DNA from: Streptococcus gallinaceus
GTDB lineage: Bacteria; Bacillota; Bacilli; Lactobacillales; Streptococcaceae
Direction of reading: 5' to 3'
DNA length: 43,237 nt
Assembly: GCF_024170225.1 (NCBI RefSeq)
Contig: NZ_JALJXU010000011.1
Location: forward strand, 1-43,237
Below are positions 25,667 through 36,046 of this stretch, piece by piece. Below the pieces are notes generated by a model. The model did no database searches. It saw only the letters and a program-made list of their open reading frames with translations, and was not told the DNA's origin. The position numbers were made by a program, and so were the translations under genes. Numbering within the stretch: the stretch's first letter is position 1; every line of letters begins with the position of its first letter.

Positions 25667-27214
25667 TTAATGTCTAAAATGACGAACACCTGTGAAAATC
25701 ATGGTCATGTCGTGCTTATTGGCCGCATCAATCGACTCTTGGTCTCTGACGGAACCACCTGGCTGAATAATGGCCTTGATACCTGCGGCAGCAATTTCTT
25801 CGATATTGTCCGCAAATGGGAAGAAGGCATCGGAAGCAAGAACAGCGCCGTCAAGGCGGTCTTTGGCTGCTTCGATAGCGATTTTGACTGCTCCAACACG
25901 GTTAGTTTGACCTGAACCGACACCTAGTGTCATGTGGTCATTGGCTACCAAAATACCGTTTGATTTGACGTACTTGATGGCCTTCCAAGCGAATGCCATA
26001 GCAATCGCTTCTTGCTCGGTTGGTTGGCGGTCTGTCACCACTTGCCAGTCAGCTGGGCTTTCCTTGACCACGTCTTGATTTTGCACCAAAAGTCCACCAA
26101 CCACACCTGTGTATTCAGCTTCGACTTCGCTGGCGTCTTGGGCGTCAAATGGCAACTCTAAGATACGAAGATTTTTCTTTTTATTGGTTAAAATGGCTAG
26201 CGCTTCTTCAGAGTAAGACGGTGCTATGATGATTTCAAGGAAAATTGGGTGCATTTTCTCAGCTGTCGCCGCATCAACTTCTCTGTTCAAGACGACGATT
26301 CCTCCGAAAATAGAAACCGGATCAGCAGCGTAAGCATTGTCCCAAGCTGTCTCAATATCGTCTGCCTGCCCGATACCACAAGGGTTCATGTGTTTGAGGG
26401 CAACAACTGTTGGACGGTCCTTGAAGTCACGAATGATACGAATAGCCGCATCAGCATCGCGGATATTGTTGAAGGACAATTCTTTTCCGTTGAGCTGTTT
26501 GGCTGAAGCGATTGAATAGTCTGTCGGAATAGCTTTTTGGTAGAAATCAGCATCCTGTTGTGGGTTTTCTCCGTAGCGCATTGGCTGTTTGAGGTCGTAG
26601 GTGAGCGTTAATTTTTCAGGCTTAGCCTCTCCCACTTGTGCTGTGAAATACTCAGCAATCAAGGCATCGTAGGCTGCTGTGTGGCGGAAAACCTTGGCTG
26701 CCAAACGTTGGCGAGTGGCATAGGTTGTCTCACCAGCGTCAGCCAATTCATCCAAGACCACGACATAGTCCGCAGGGTCCACCACAACGGTAACGCTAGC
26801 GTGATTCTTTGCTGCTGAACGAAGCATTGATGGTCCACCAATATCAATATTTTCAACCGCATCCGCGTAAGTCACATCGGGTTTGAGGATAGTTTCCTTG
26901 AATGGGTAAAGGTTAACCACCACAAGGTCAATCATCTCGAGGTTATTTTCCTTAGCAGCTTCTTGGTGGCTATCAAGGTCACGACGTGCCAAAAGACCAC
27001 CGTGAATCTTAGGATGAAGGGTCTTAACGCGGCCATCCATCATCTCAGGAAAGCCAGTTACATCGTCAATGGCGATGGTCTCAAGACCAGCTTCGTCAAG
27101 AGCCTTCTTAGTCCCACCTGTTGAGATAATTTCCCAACCTAATTTTTTCAGTTGACTAGCAAAATCAATAATGCCAGCTTTATCAGAAACACTGATTAGT
27201 GCACGTTTTGTCAT
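25667..27214 (-). CDS. purH: bifunctional AICAR formyltransferase/IMP cyclohydrolase
   Basis: 515 residues; the last two steps to IMP. The N-terminal MGS-like cyclohydrolase domain (about 1-130) has [33 protein letters not shown] and [15 protein letters not shown]; the C-terminal formyltransferase domain contains [34 protein letters not shown] and the conserved [17 protein letters not shown]. The ATG at 27214 (MTKRALIS) has AAAAGGAG upstream and overlaps the TGA stop of the GNAT gene as ATGA, so translation is coupled. An upstream in-frame start (6 codons) is less likely. Confidence 0.99.
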   Translation of the reverse strand: MTKRALISVSDKAGIIDFASQLKKLGWEIISTGGTKKALDEAGLETIAIDDVTGFPEMMDGRVKTLHPKIHGGLLARRDLDSHQEAAKENNLEMIDLVVVNLYPFKETILKPDVTYADAVENIDIGGPSMLRSAAKNHASVTVVVDPADYVVVLDELADAGETTYATRQRLAAKVFRHTAAYDALIAEYFTAQVGEAKPEKLTLTYDLKQPMRYGENPQQDADFYQKAIPTDYSIASAKQLNGKELSFNNIRDADAAIRIIRDFKDRPTVVALKHMNPCGIGQADDIETAWDNAYAADPVSIFGGIVVLNREVDAATAEKMHPIFLEIIIAPSYSEEALAILTNKKKNLRILELPFDAQDASEVEAEYTGVVGGLLVQNQDVVKESPADWQVVTDRQPTEQEAIAMAFAWKAIKYVKSNGILVANDHMTLGVGSGQTNRVGAVKIAIEAAKDRLDGAVLASDAFFPFADNIEEIAAAGIKAIIQPGGSVRDQESIDAANKHDMTMIFTGVRHFRH

Positions 27215-27981
27215 TTTTTCTCCTTTTTCCAATCAATTTCATAAGCTCTGTATTCATGAGAAAATTCATAACCGAGTTGTAGAGCTAAATGAAGCGAAAC
27301 CTTTGTATGTGCATCCCAACTTGGATAAAGACCGCGCGCCAAGCATTCTAAAATCAACTTCGCCCCAGCAATCTTGGCCAATCCTTTTCTGCGATAATCA
27401 GGATGTGTGTCAATTTCAATCTCGATACCATCTTGATAGGTCGAATAAGAGGATGCTCCTGCTACCATTTGGCCTTTATGTAATATAACAACGCCTACAC
27501 CAAACTGTTGATAATGCAAAAAATTATCATAGTTAGCCACTAAATCCTGAGACCATGTTTCCTCAAGACAAGCATCATAAATTTGCTGGTCGATGCATCT
27601 CAGCTCAAGTTCTTTCGGTAAGCCCAAAACAATGTCTTTCAACATTTTGTCATCAAAATCCGTATTTTTCTTGGTAGCGTAGCGTGTAAAAGCATGTGCT
27701 TTTTCTTTATATGTCGCTTCTATCAAATTTGCCCATGCTTGATTTTGCGGGACTAAAATAATATCTTGCCCCCGACACAATTCAAGCAAGTCTGTATTTG
27801 GTCGTCCTGCTAAAAAACCAAACGCAACCTCTTTTCCAAGTTTTGCAAGAGCAGATTGGGGTTGACTATCACCATCTACCCAAACCTCTCCCATAACACC
27901 TTGCAAACAAGACAAAATGATTGTCTCTTCCCAATTTCCAAAAATAAGCTCTGCTAATTTCAAATCTTTTAATCGTTTCAT
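27211..27981 (-). CDS. GNAT family N-acetyltransferase
   Basis: 256 residues. The C-terminal third shows the GNAT acetyl-CoA binding pattern [19 protein letters not shown] (the Q/R-x-x-G-x-A/G loop is RRKGLA) followed by the [17 protein letters not shown] terminus; the N-terminal part, with [13 protein letters not shown] and a region around FGFLAGRPN, resembles the GNAT_acetyltran (PF12746) group. Substrate unknown. It lies 19 nt after purN and its stop overlaps the purH start, so it is fully embedded in the purine operon and presumably follows its control. Confidence 0.8.
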   Translation of the reverse strand: MKRLKDLKLAELIFGNWEETIILSCLQGVMGEVWVDGDSQPQSALAKLGKEVAFGFLAGRPNTDLLELCRGQDIILVPQNQAWANLIEATYKEKAHAFTRYATKKNTDFDDKMLKDIVLGLPKELELRCIDQQIYDACLEETWSQDLVANYDNFLHYQQFGVGVVILHKGQMVAGASSYSTYQDGIEIEIDTHPDYRRKGLAKIAGAKLILECLARGLYPSWDAHTKVSLHLALQLGYEFSHEYRAYEIDWKKEKK

Positions 27982-28000
27982 AGTTTCATTGTAGCAAAGT

Positions 28001-28558
28001 TTAACCTTTTTTTACCACTCCAAAACTCTCCAAAACCTCCGGATACAACTGATACTCTGCCTCATGAATCCTTGCTTCAAAAATCTCAATGGTATCGTCA
28101 GCTGAGCACGGCACGCGCACTTGTTTGATGATTTTACCTGTGTCAACACCGCTATCCACCCAGTGAACGGTCACGCCTGATTCAGCCACACCTGCATTCC
28201 AAGCGTCCTCGATACCGTGTGCACCTGGAAATTCTGGCAAATAGGCTGGGTGGATGTTGATGATACGACCTTCGTAGGCAGAAAGCAGCGTTGACCCGAC
28301 AATCTTCATGTAACCAGCCAGCACCACCAAATCGATTTCATGTTCAGCCAGCAACTCAACAATAGCTTCTTCATAATCTGCCTTGCTATCGAATTCCTTG
28401 AGTTCAAAGGCATAGCTAGGCACACCTAATTGCTCAGCACGCTCTAGGACATAGGCGTTTCGATGGTCTGAAAAGACAAACTCTACCGGAAATTGCTCGG
28501 CAATGACTTGAAAATTGGAGCCATTCCCCGAGGCAAATACTGCAATCTTTTTGGCCAT
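28001..28558 (-). CDS. purN: phosphoribosylglycinamide formyltransferase
   Basis: 185 residues. Transfers the formyl group from 10-formyl-tetrahydrofolate to GAR. AVFASGNGSNFQVIAEQ is the N-terminal signature, LVVLAGYMKIVGSTLL and INIHPAYLPEFPGAHGIEDAW contain the catalytic His, and VHWVDSGVDTGKII the Asp. The start overlaps the purM stop by one nucleotide (TAATG). Confidence 0.99.
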   Translation of the reverse strand: MAKKIAVFASGNGSNFQVIAEQFPVEFVFSDHRNAYVLERAEQLGVPSYAFELKEFDSKADYEEAIVELLAEHEIDLVVLAGYMKIVGSTLLSAYEGRIINIHPAYLPEFPGAHGIEDAWNAGVAESGVTVHWVDSGVDTGKIIKQVRVPCSADDTIEIFEARIHEAEYQLYPEVLESFGVVKKG

Positions 28559-29583
28559 TACTTAATCACCACGCTAGCGCCAACTTTTTCCACAATACGA
28601 CCAAGCTCATAAGCAGGCTCATCAAGAAACTCTTTGACACGCGCAACATTTTCAGGGCTAACAGCCAGCATGATGCCGACACCCATGTTGAAAATCTCGA
28701 ACATCTCTTCGTGCTTAATCTCACCGTATGTTTCAAGGGCTTTGAAAATCGGTAAAACTGGCACCTTGTCTTCCTCAATCTCAGCAGCCAAATCATCAGC
28801 AAACATACGAGGCACATTTTCGATGAAACCACCACCTGTGATGTGGGCAATCCCGTTGACCAAACCTCCCTTAATCAATGGAAGCAAGGCTTTCACATAA
28901 ATACGGGTTGGCTCAAGAAGAACATCCTTGAGTTTCTTGCCTTCCAATTCAGGAAGGACTTCCTCACCTGTGTAATCCGCAAAGACACGGCGGACAAGCG
29001 AATAACCGTTTGAATGAATTCCTGACGAAGCAAGGCCGAGCAGAACATCACCAGACTTGACTTTTGAACCGTCAATAATCTGTGATTTTTCAGCTACGCC
29101 GACCGCAAAACCAGCCAAATCGTAATCGTCTTCGCCATACATACCAGGCATTTCAGCCGTTTCGCCACCAATAAGAGCGGCGCCAGCTTGAACACAACCT
29201 TCAGCCACACCGGCTACCACTTGCTCCAGTTTAGCAGGAATATTTTTCCCAGTCGCTACGTAGTCTAAGAAATAGAGCGGCTCTGCACCTGCTGCAATGA
29301 TGTCATTAACACACATGGCCACACAGTCCTGACCAATCGTGTCATGCTTGTCATACTTGATAGCCAACATGAGTTTGGTGCCCACACCATCAGTTCCAGA
29401 GATAAGAATCGGCTCTTTGACGCCGGTCGCTGTCAGATCAAACATCCCTCCAAAACCACCGAGAGCTCCCATGACACCCGCACGCTCGGTCCGCGCCACG
29501 TGTTTTTTGATGCGCTCAACCACTTCGTAACCCGCTTCAACGTCAACACCTGACTGAGCGTATGCATTTTTCTTTTCAGACAT
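28558..29583 (-). CDS. purM: phosphoribosylformylglycinamidine cyclo-ligase
   Basis: 341 residues. AIR synthetase, ATP-dependent ring closure of [24 protein letters not shown] is the normal N-terminus, [20 protein letters not shown] the substrate loop, [20 protein letters not shown] the conserved core and [14 protein letters not shown] the metal-binding loop. It is followed without a gap by purN and lies 35 nt downstream of purF. Confidence 0.99.
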   Translation of the reverse strand: MSEKKNAYAQSGVDVEAGYEVVERIKKHVARTERAGVMGALGGFGGMFDLTATGVKEPILISGTDGVGTKLMLAIKYDKHDTIGQDCVAMCVNDIIAAGAEPLYFLDYVATGKNIPAKLEQVVAGVAEGCVQAGAALIGGETAEMPGMYGEDDYDLAGFAVGVAEKSQIIDGSKVKSGDVLLGLASSGIHSNGYSLVRRVFADYTGEEVLPELEGKKLKDVLLEPTRIYVKALLPLIKGGLVNGIAHITGGGFIENVPRMFADDLAAEIEEDKVPVLPIFKALETYGEIKHEEMFEIFNMGVGIMLAVSPENVARVKEFLDEPAYELGRIVEKVGASVVIK

Positions 29584-29618
29584 TTTTATTCCTTTCTTTT
29601 TGGAAAATAGCAGAGCTG

Positions 29619-31073
29619 TTACTTGACCTCATCAATGTAAAAACTACTTTTTTCTTCTAAACTTTTCAGATAGGCTTCCTCGTAATCATAAAGCGGCGTT
29701 GGATAATGGCCATCAAAGTAAGCCACACAGAGACCACCATTTGGCGCATCAGTATCAAGACCAATGGAGTCAATCAAACCATCTAAGGAGAGGTAGGTCA
29801 AACTATCTGCACCGATAATCTTGCAGACTTCATCAACAGTATGATTGGCTGAAATCAACTCACGCCGTGTCTGAATATCAATGCCGTAGAAACAAGGATA
29901 CTTAAGCTCTGGACTGCCAATCGCCACATGGATCTCCTTGGCTCCTGCTTCACGCAGTAATTGCACGATGCGGCGAGAGGTCGTCCCACGTACGATAGAA
30001 TCGTCAATCATGACCACGCGCTTGTCTTTGACCACTCCTGAAACAGCAGATAACTTCATCCGTACGCCTTGCTCACGCAATTCTTGTGTGGGTTGAATGA
30101 AGGTGCGCTGGGTGTATTGATTTTTTACCAAGCCCATCTCGTTTGGAAGTCCGGATTCTTCGGCAAAGCCCATAGCTGCTGAGAGTGACGAGTTGGGCAC
30201 ACCGACCACGATATCAGCCTCATGCTTGAATTCCTGCGCCAGCCTTTTCCCCATATTTTTACGAGCCGTATGAATGTTAACTCCAGCAATGGTCGAGTCT
30301 GGACGAGCAAAGTAGACATACTCCATAGAGCAAATGGCTAGCTGAGTGTCTGTGGTGTACTGGTCATAGGTAATCCCCTTGTCATCAATGATGATGATTT
30401 CCCCAGGCTTAACGTCTCTCACCCACTCGGCACCAACGACTTCAAAGGCACAGGTTTCACTAGCTAAAACCCATGCACCATTTTTCATCCGACCAATCGA
30501 CAGGGGACGAAAACCGTTGGGATCAAGCGCAGCGATGAGCTTGTCTTCTGTCATGAGAAGATAAGCAAAGCCACCTTTTACCGTATTCAGCGCCTCTTTG
30601 ACTTTTCCAATGAAGTCTGGATGGTGGCTGCGACGAATCAGGTGCATCAAGATCTCAGTGTCTGATGAAGCATTAAAAATAGCTCCCTGATGCTCCAATT
30701 CTTTTTTTAGGGAAAGGGCATTGGTCAAGTTCCCATTGTGGCAAAGGCCGAACTGCTCATCTGTGAAATTATAGAGAAAGGGCTGGATGTTATTGATAGA
30801 GGCTGTGCCTGCTGTTGCATAGCGAACATGTCCAATGGCCGCACTACCTGTTAATTGCTCCAAATCTTCCTGATGTTTAAAAACTTCTGAGAGCAGACCG
30901 GTATTACGATGCTGGAGGAGTTTGCCTGCATCATTTGAGATAATGCCTGCCCCCTCTTGACCTCGGTGCTGCAAACTATGTAGCCCAAAATAAGTTACTT
31001 GTGCTGCCTGTGGGTGCCCCCAGATTCCAAAGACACCGCATTCTTCGTTTAATGATTTTACTTCGTATGTCAT
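29619..31073 (-). CDS. purF: amidophosphoribosyltransferase
   Basis: 484 residues; the committed step, glutamine + PRPP to 5-phosphoribosylamine. A propeptide of 11 residues ([11 protein letters not shown]) precedes the nucleophilic cysteine of CGVFGIWGH, typical of class II glutaminase domains that mature by cleavage. Phosphoribosyltransferase motif: [16 protein letters not shown]. The open frame extends 26 codons upstream into the structured element, but the ATG at 31073 starts the standard propeptide and is preferred, although only a weak ribosome site (AATATTAGGAAAAACA) precedes it. Confidence 0.98.
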   Translation of the reverse strand: MTYEVKSLNEECGVFGIWGHPQAAQVTYFGLHSLQHRGQEGAGIISNDAGKLLQHRNTGLLSEVFKHQEDLEQLTGSAAIGHVRYATAGTASINNIQPFLYNFTDEQFGLCHNGNLTNALSLKKELEHQGAIFNASSDTEILMHLIRRSHHPDFIGKVKEALNTVKGGFAYLLMTEDKLIAALDPNGFRPLSIGRMKNGAWVLASETCAFEVVGAEWVRDVKPGEIIIIDDKGITYDQYTTDTQLAICSMEYVYFARPDSTIAGVNIHTARKNMGKRLAQEFKHEADIVVGVPNSSLSAAMGFAEESGLPNEMGLVKNQYTQRTFIQPTQELREQGVRMKLSAVSGVVKDKRVVMIDDSIVRGTTSRRIVQLLREAGAKEIHVAIGSPELKYPCFYGIDIQTRRELISANHTVDEVCKIIGADSLTYLSLDGLIDSIGLDTDAPNGGLCVAYFDGHYPTPLYDYEEAYLKSLEEKSSFYIDEVK

Positions 31074-31101
31074 TGTTTTTCCTAATATAACACTTTTTTC
31101 T

Positions 31102-31260
31102 ATACTTACCTTAGGTGGCAGGGACGGTAGCAACCATCTTCGATGTCTCATACCTTAACTTTGAGCCTAAGGTCTCAAAGTTCCCCAGTAACCTAACAAA
31201 TACATTGTTAGGTTACTCTTGCCACAGCGGTAAGTATGATTATAGGCTCACTGCGTTCGC
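31102..31260 (-). repeat. structured element, copy B (purL-purF gap)
   Basis: Begins one nucleotide after the purL stop with GCGAACGCAGTGAGCC, then ATACTTACC paired with terminal GGTAAGTAT, an inner GTGGCA/TGCCAC stem, a 12-bp variable hairpin (TAACCTAACAA / TTGTTAGGTTA), and AACTTTGAG / CTCAAAGTT with loop ACCTTAGG (31157-31182). Relative to copy A the stem bases change in pairs while the loop and the flanking TTGCTNCC-type segment are kept. It ends about 28 nt before the purF start. Confidence 0.6.
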
Positions 31261-31261
31261 C

Positions 31262-34200
31262 TTATTTGCCTGTAAAGTATTTTACAGCTGATTCAAAGAG
31301 ATGTTGGTCTTTGTTTCCTGGGATGTTTTGGAAGAGACCATCTTCCCAGCGTTCTGAGTGCCCCATTTTACCGATGATTTGACCGTTCTTGCTGGTAATC
31401 CCTTCGATGGCATTGACTGAACCGTTTGGATTGTACTTGCTGTCCATGCTTGGCTTGCCATCAAAGTCAACGTATTGACTCCAAATTTGACCATTATCAT
31501 GAAGTTCTGCAAATTCTTCTGCTGTCACGACAAATTTACCTTCACCATGTGACACTGGAATGGCATGAATATCACCGACTTGCACGCCCGCAAGCCATGG
31601 TGAATTGGTATTAGCGATACGTGTTTCCACCATCTTAGCGACGTGTTGATTGGCATCGTTGTAGAAGAGCGTCGGACTAGTTGTGCCAGCTTCCTCAAAG
31701 TTACCATAAGGAAGCAAACCTGATTTGACAAGGGCTTGGAAACCATTACAGATACCGATGATGAGACCACCTTGTTCGATAAAGGCGTCAATAGCTGCGC
31801 GAACTTTTTCATTGAGCAAGATATTGACGATGAACTTAGCAGAGCCATCTGGCTCATCAGCTGCTGAGAAGCCACCCGCAAAGAAGATGATATTGGCTTT
31901 TTCAATGTTAGCAACCATGGTGTCAACTGAGTCAGCAATAGCAGTTTCGTTCAAGGTGACAAATGGCACCAAGTTGACTGCTGCACCTGCTTGTTCAAAG
32001 GCTTTAGCTGAGTCATATTCGGAGTTTGTTCCTGGGAAAGCAGGGATGTAAACCAATGGTTTGTCAACAGTTCCTTTGGCTGTAATCACAGCATCTGAAG
32101 CCACTGCTGGCACTGCTTCAAGTGCGGTGCTTTGTTCGAATTCTGTTGGGTAAACCTCTTCAAGTTTGCCTTCAAAGGCTGAGAGGAGCTTGTCACCTGA
32201 AAGAAGCACATCGTTGATAACCACTGTAAAGTCAGCGGTTGTTTGACCAATTTTAACCGCGCCAGCAATTTCTTCATCTGACGTGAAGACGAAACCACCA
32301 AGTTGCGCTGTCAAGACCTTGTCAAGCTCTGCCACATTGACAGAGGCACCGATACGGTTACCAAAACTCATCAAGGCAAGGCTTTCAAGAAGACCGCCGT
32401 ATTTAATGGCTGACGCTGCTGTAACAGTGTGCTCAGCCTGAATCTTTTCAAAGGCTGTAAAGTTAGCATTGATCGTATCAAAGTCGATATCTTGACCAAG
32501 AGCAGGACCTGCAAGGTAGTAAATGTTTTGACCTACGGCCTTAAACTCAGGAGAAAGTACCTTGTCGCTGTCTGCGGTTGTCACCCCGAAGGCTACCAAG
32601 GTTGGTGGCACTGTCAATTCTTCAAAGGTTCCAGACATGGAGTCCTTGCCACCGATTGATGGCAAACCAAGTTGAATTTGCGCCTCGATAGAACCAAGAA
32701 GGGCTGACACAGGTTGACCAAAGCGTTCTGCCTGTTTGTCCATACGCTCGAAGTATTCTTGATAAGAGAAGCGCGCTTTAGACCAGTTGGCACCTGTTGC
32801 AACCAAGCGCGCTGTCGCTTCGACCACTGCATAAGCTGCACCGTGGTAAGGTGACCATTCAGCCAGATATGGGTTGAAACCTTGTGCCATAACAGATGCG
32901 GTCTTGGTCACACCATTTTGAACTGGAAGCTTTTGAACAGAAGCCTCAGTTGGTGTGATTTGGTAACGACCACCGATTGGATGGTTGACGGTTGAACGAC
33001 CAACAGATGAGTCAAAAATGGTTTGAAGACCTTTTTGACTGGCATGATTCAAGTCTGAAAGCATGGCTAGCGCATCAGCTTCAAGCGTCTCAGCTGACGT
33101 GTCAATTTGTCCTGGAAGGTCAACTGCTTTGTCAACCACCTTGGCATCAACCACCACGCGCACACCGTTTGTATCAAGGAAACTGCGCTCCAAGTCGACG
33201 ATTTTTTGACCATTCCAAGTCAAGACAAGGTTTGGTTTTTCAGTAACGATTGCCACCACAACCGCATGGATATTCTCCTTAGCACATTCGGCGATAAATT
33301 GGTCCACATCACTGGGACGAACTACAACTGACATACGTTCTTGTGATTCTGAGATGGCAATTTCGGTTCCGTTAAGACCAGCGTATTTGAGTGGTACCTT
33401 ATTCAAATCAATCTCAAGACCGTCAGCTAATTCACCGATAGCGACACAGACTCCACCAGCGCCAAAATCATTTGATTTCTTGATGAGACGAGTCACATCG
33501 CCATTGCGGAAAAGACGCTGAATTTTACGTTCTTCGATGGCATTCCCTTTTTGGACTTCAGCGCCAGCTGTTTCCACAGACTCAACCGTTTGAACCTTAG
33601 AAGAACCGGTCGCACCACCGACACCGTCACGACCTGTTTTCCCACCGAGGAGGATAACCACATCACCAGCCTCTGGTTTTTCACGGACAACATTTTTCTT
33701 AGGAGCAGCGCCGACAACAGCACCAAGCTCCATACGCTTAGCGACAAAACCTGGGTGGAAATACTCGCGCACATAAGTTGTTGCAAGACCGATTTGGTTA
33801 CCATATGAAGAATAGCCATGCGCCGCTGTTTTAGAGATGATTTGTTGAGGCAATTTACCAGCACGCGTGTGAGCGATTGGAGTCGTGATGTCGCCAGCTC
33901 CTGAGATACGCATAGCTTGGTAAACATAAGAACGCCCTGACAACGGGTCACGAATGGCTCCACCGATACAAGTTGCAGCACCACCAAATGGTTCGATTTC
34001 TGTCGGGTGGTTGTGGGTTTCATTTTTGAACATAAGGAGCCAAGGCTCTTTGACACCATCAACGTCCACTTCAATCTCAACCGAGCAGGCATTGATTTCA
34101 TCAGACACTTCCATGTCATCCAAGCGCCCGTTAGCACGTTCATAACGACCAAAGATTGTCGCCATATCCATAAGAGTTTCTGGTTTTTCAGAATGACCAA

Positions 34201-34987
34201 GTTCATTACGCATGGCAATGTATTTATCATAGGTTGCTTGCAATTGTGCTTGGAATTTAGACTCTGAAAAATCAATTGATTTCAACTCCGTCTCGAAAGT
34301 GGTATGACGACAATGGTCAGACCAGTACGTATCCAAGACTTTCAATTCTGTCTCAGTTGGTACACGACCGATTGATTTAAAGTAATCTTGAATGAACAGA
34401 AGGTCATCAACTTCCATTGCCAAACCTTCTTGAGCCTTATAAGCTGCAAAATCTTCTGCTGTATACGTTGCAAAGAAATCAAGATTTGGAATAGTCTTAT
34501 CAGAATTTGAAAATTCTTGCGGATGAATAGCAACCGTAATATCTTTAAAACGTGAATCGACTGGATTCAACAAGTAATTTTTTACAGTCGCTAATTCATC
34601 AGCATCCACATCAGCATTAACCAAATACAATTGAGCCGTATTGACAACCACATCGCTAGAACTTCCAAGCAAAAGCAAGGCTTCTTGTGAACTCGCTGCA
34701 CGTTGGTCAAATTGACCTGGAACAGCCTCAATGGCAAAAAAGGCTGCCTTTGCTAAGTCAGCTTCTACAGTCGCCTCGTCCAAAATTGTATCCGTTACTT
34801 GCTCAGAAAAAACATGTTTCTCCGCACGCGCAAACAAATCCTCTGCCAAGTTAAACACATCATACACTTGAATGATCCGAACATCTTTCAAGGTTTTCAA
34901 TTGCAAATTATGTTGCAATTCCTTAACCAAAGATTCTGATTTAATCTGAAAATTAGCCTTTTTCTCAACGAAAATACGTTTATCCAT
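31262..34987 (-). CDS. purL: phosphoribosylformylglycinamidine synthase (single-chain)
   Basis: 1241 residues, the large fused form. It converts FGAR and glutamine to FGAM. An N-terminal PurS-like region, two AIRS-type halves (YWSDHCRHTTFETELKSI, ETHNHPTEIEPFGGAATCIGG, GGKTGRDGVGGATGSS; second half around LPSIGGKDSMSGTFEELTVP) and a C-terminal class I glutaminase (AFPGTNSEYDSAKAFE, with the nucleophile in GLIIGICNGFQALVKSG) are all recognisable. ATG at 34987 lies 1 nt after the purC stop; an extension of 15 codons into purC is open but lacks support. Confidence 0.98.
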   Translation of the reverse strand: MDKRIFVEKKANFQIKSESLVKELQHNLQLKTLKDVRIIQVYDVFNLAEDLFARAEKHVFSEQVTDTILDEATVEADLAKAAFFAIEAVPGQFDQRAASSQEALLLLGSSSDVVVNTAQLYLVNADVDADELATVKNYLLNPVDSRFKDITVAIHPQEFSNSDKTIPNLDFFATYTAEDFAAYKAQEGLAMEVDDLLFIQDYFKSIGRVPTETELKVLDTYWSDHCRHTTFETELKSIDFSESKFQAQLQATYDKYIAMRNELGHSEKPETLMDMATIFGRYERANGRLDDMEVSDEINACSVEIEVDVDGVKEPWLLMFKNETHNHPTEIEPFGGAATCIGGAIRDPLSGRSYVYQAMRISGAGDITTPIAHTRAGKLPQQIISKTAAHGYSSYGNQIGLATTYVREYFHPGFVAKRMELGAVVGAAPKKNVVREKPEAGDVVILLGGKTGRDGVGGATGSSKVQTVESVETAGAEVQKGNAIEERKIQRLFRNGDVTRLIKKSNDFGAGGVCVAIGELADGLEIDLNKVPLKYAGLNGTEIAISESQERMSVVVRPSDVDQFIAECAKENIHAVVVAIVTEKPNLVLTWNGQKIVDLERSFLDTNGVRVVVDAKVVDKAVDLPGQIDTSAETLEADALAMLSDLNHASQKGLQTIFDSSVGRSTVNHPIGGRYQITPTEASVQKLPVQNGVTKTASVMAQGFNPYLAEWSPYHGAAYAVVEATARLVATGANWSKARFSYQEYFERMDKQAERFGQPVSALLGSIEAQIQLGLPSIGGKDSMSGTFEELTVPPTLVAFGVTTADSDKVLSPEFKAVGQNIYYLAGPALGQDIDFDTINANFTAFEKIQAEHTVTAASAIKYGGLLESLALMSFGNRIGASVNVAELDKVLTAQLGGFVFTSDEEIAGAVKIGQTTADFTVVINDVLLSGDKLLSAFEGKLEEVYPTEFEQSTALEAVPAVASDAVITAKGTVDKPLVYIPAFPGTNSEYDSAKAFEQAGAAVNLVPFVTLNETAIADSVDTMVANIEKANIIFFAGGFSAADEPDGSAKFIVNILLNEKVRAAIDAFIEQGGLIIGICNGFQALVKSGLLPYGNFEEAGTTSPTLFYNDANQHVAKMVETRIANTNSPWLAGVQVGDIHAIPVSHGEGKFVVTAEEFAELHDNGQIWSQYVDFDGKPSMDSKYNPNGSVNAIEGITSKNGQIIGKMGHSERWEDGLFQNIPGNKDQHLFESAVKYFTGK

Positions 34988-34988
34988 T

Positions 34989-35696
34989 TTATTTAAGCTC
35001 CTGCAATTTTTCAAGCACTTCTTTGTAAACATCTATCAAGCTACCAAGTTCCCGACGGAAGACATCTTTATCCATGTGCCGCCCCTCAGCATCCCACAGT
35101 CGGCAGTTATCTGGAGAAAATTCGTCCGCCAAAATAATCTTGCCATTTTTATCCTTACCAAATTCCAATTTAAAGTCAATCAAGCGAAGACCAATTTGAT
35201 CAAACCAATCTTTCAAAAGTTCATTGATTCGACGTGTTTCAGCCTTGATATAGGCAATATCCTCATCAGTTGCAATCTTCAAGAAGGTCACATGTTCATC
35301 ATTGATAAATGGATCATCTAAATCATCATTCTTATAGTAAAATTCAACAATCGGCATCTCCAAAGCAAGTCCTTCTTCCACGCCAAAACGTTTTGAAAAT
35401 GAACCAGCAGTCACATTACGAAGGACAACCTCCAACGGAACAATATCAACTTTTTTATTCAATTGTTCGGTTTCTGACAATTTTTCCACAAAATGTGTTG
35501 CAATACCCGCAGCGTTTAATTTCTCAAAAATAAGAGAAGAAATCTGGTTATTGAGTACTGCTTTCCCGGCAATCGTCTCTTTTCGGGCTCCATTAAGCAT
35601 GGTCGCCTGATCTTTATAAACCGAAACAATCAAATCATCATTTTCTGTGCTATAAATATCCTTTGCTTTACCTGAATAAACCAAATCTCTTTTCAT
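34989..35696 (-). CDS. purC: SAICAR synthetase
   Basis: 235 residues. Joins CAIR and aspartate. [21 protein letters not shown] is the nucleotide-binding hairpin, and [41 protein letters not shown] and SPDNCRLWD are conserved blocks. It is the first gene of the first purine transcript, followed at once by purL. Its leader is short (about 30 nt) and contains a CGAAC core. Confidence 0.99.
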   Translation of the reverse strand: MKRDLVYSGKAKDIYSTENDDLIVSVYKDQATMLNGARKETIAGKAVLNNQISSLIFEKLNAAGIATHFVEKLSETEQLNKKVDIVPLEVVLRNVTAGSFSKRFGVEEGLALEMPIVEFYYKNDDLDDPFINDEHVTFLKIATDEDIAYIKAETRRINELLKDWFDQIGLRLIDFKLEFGKDKNGKIILADEFSPDNCRLWDAEGRHMDKDVFRRELGSLIDVYKEVLEKLQELK

Positions 35697-35702
35697 GTTT
35701 TC

Positions 35703-35738
35703 GTTCGCCTTTCACGCTTTGTTGATTTGATTATAGCA
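35703..35738 (-). promoter_or_regulatory. purC promoter
   Basis: TGC-TATAAT extended -10 (TATAAT 35730-35735 on the minus strand) 33 nt before the purC ATG. A CGAAC core, as in PurBoxes, is present at 35703-35707, but it is downstream of the -10 beside the start codon, so it is not in the usual activator position; no second core was seen upstream. Confidence 0.6.
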
Positions 35739-35782
35739 CACAATTTTTTAAAAACAAATCAAAAACAGACTTTTTTATAAAT

Positions 35783-35817
35783 ATAAAAAATAACGTCCGT
35801 ATTTTACGGACGTTATT
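35783..35817 (-). terminator. terminator after acpP
   Basis: AATAACGTCCGTA / TACGGACGTTATT, a perfect 13-bp stem, with T-run TTTTTTATA on the minus strand. It overlaps the acpP stop codon and separates plsX-acpP from purC. Confidence 0.9.
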
Positions 35818-36046
35818 TCTGTTCAGCTATATAATCTACCAAATCAGACACACTTGTGAAACTTTCAATCGCTTCATCTGGAATCTCCACTCCGAAGACA
35901 TCCTCCACTGTAACGACAAATTCCATCAACTCGACAGAGTCCTCTGCAAAACTCGCAATTTCGGTATTCATCGTGATAGCGAGCTGAGCACGTTTTTCTG
36001 CATCGATTAACTCGATCAACTGCTCAAATAATTTCTCTTTACTCAT
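35813..36046 (-). CDS. acpP: acyl carrier protein
   Basis: 77 residues. The phosphopantetheine site is the serine of [21 protein letters not shown], and the last helix is [11 protein letters not shown]. Acidic, four-helix ACP. It overlaps the plsX stop by 8 nt, which fits PlsX using acyl-ACP as substrate. Streptococci usually have another acp in the fab cluster elsewhere, so this is probably the second, phospholipid-linked copy; that last point is from family knowledge. Confidence 0.92.
   Translation of the reverse strand: MSKEKLFEQLIELIDAEKRAQLAITMNTEIASFAEDSVELMEFVVTVEDVFGVEIPDEAIESFTSVSDLVDYIAEQK

Noticed and set aside
31074..31151. N-terminal extension of purF through the structured element
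   Set aside because: The propeptide [11 protein letters not shown] before the catalytic cysteine fixes the start at 31073.
31990..32000. TCCGAATA (SigX box form) on the minus strand
   Set aside because: Internal to purL coding sequence; no start codon follows.
33493..34275. 260-codon minus-strand frame inside purL
   Set aside because: Out-of-frame shadow of purL, which is intact throughout.
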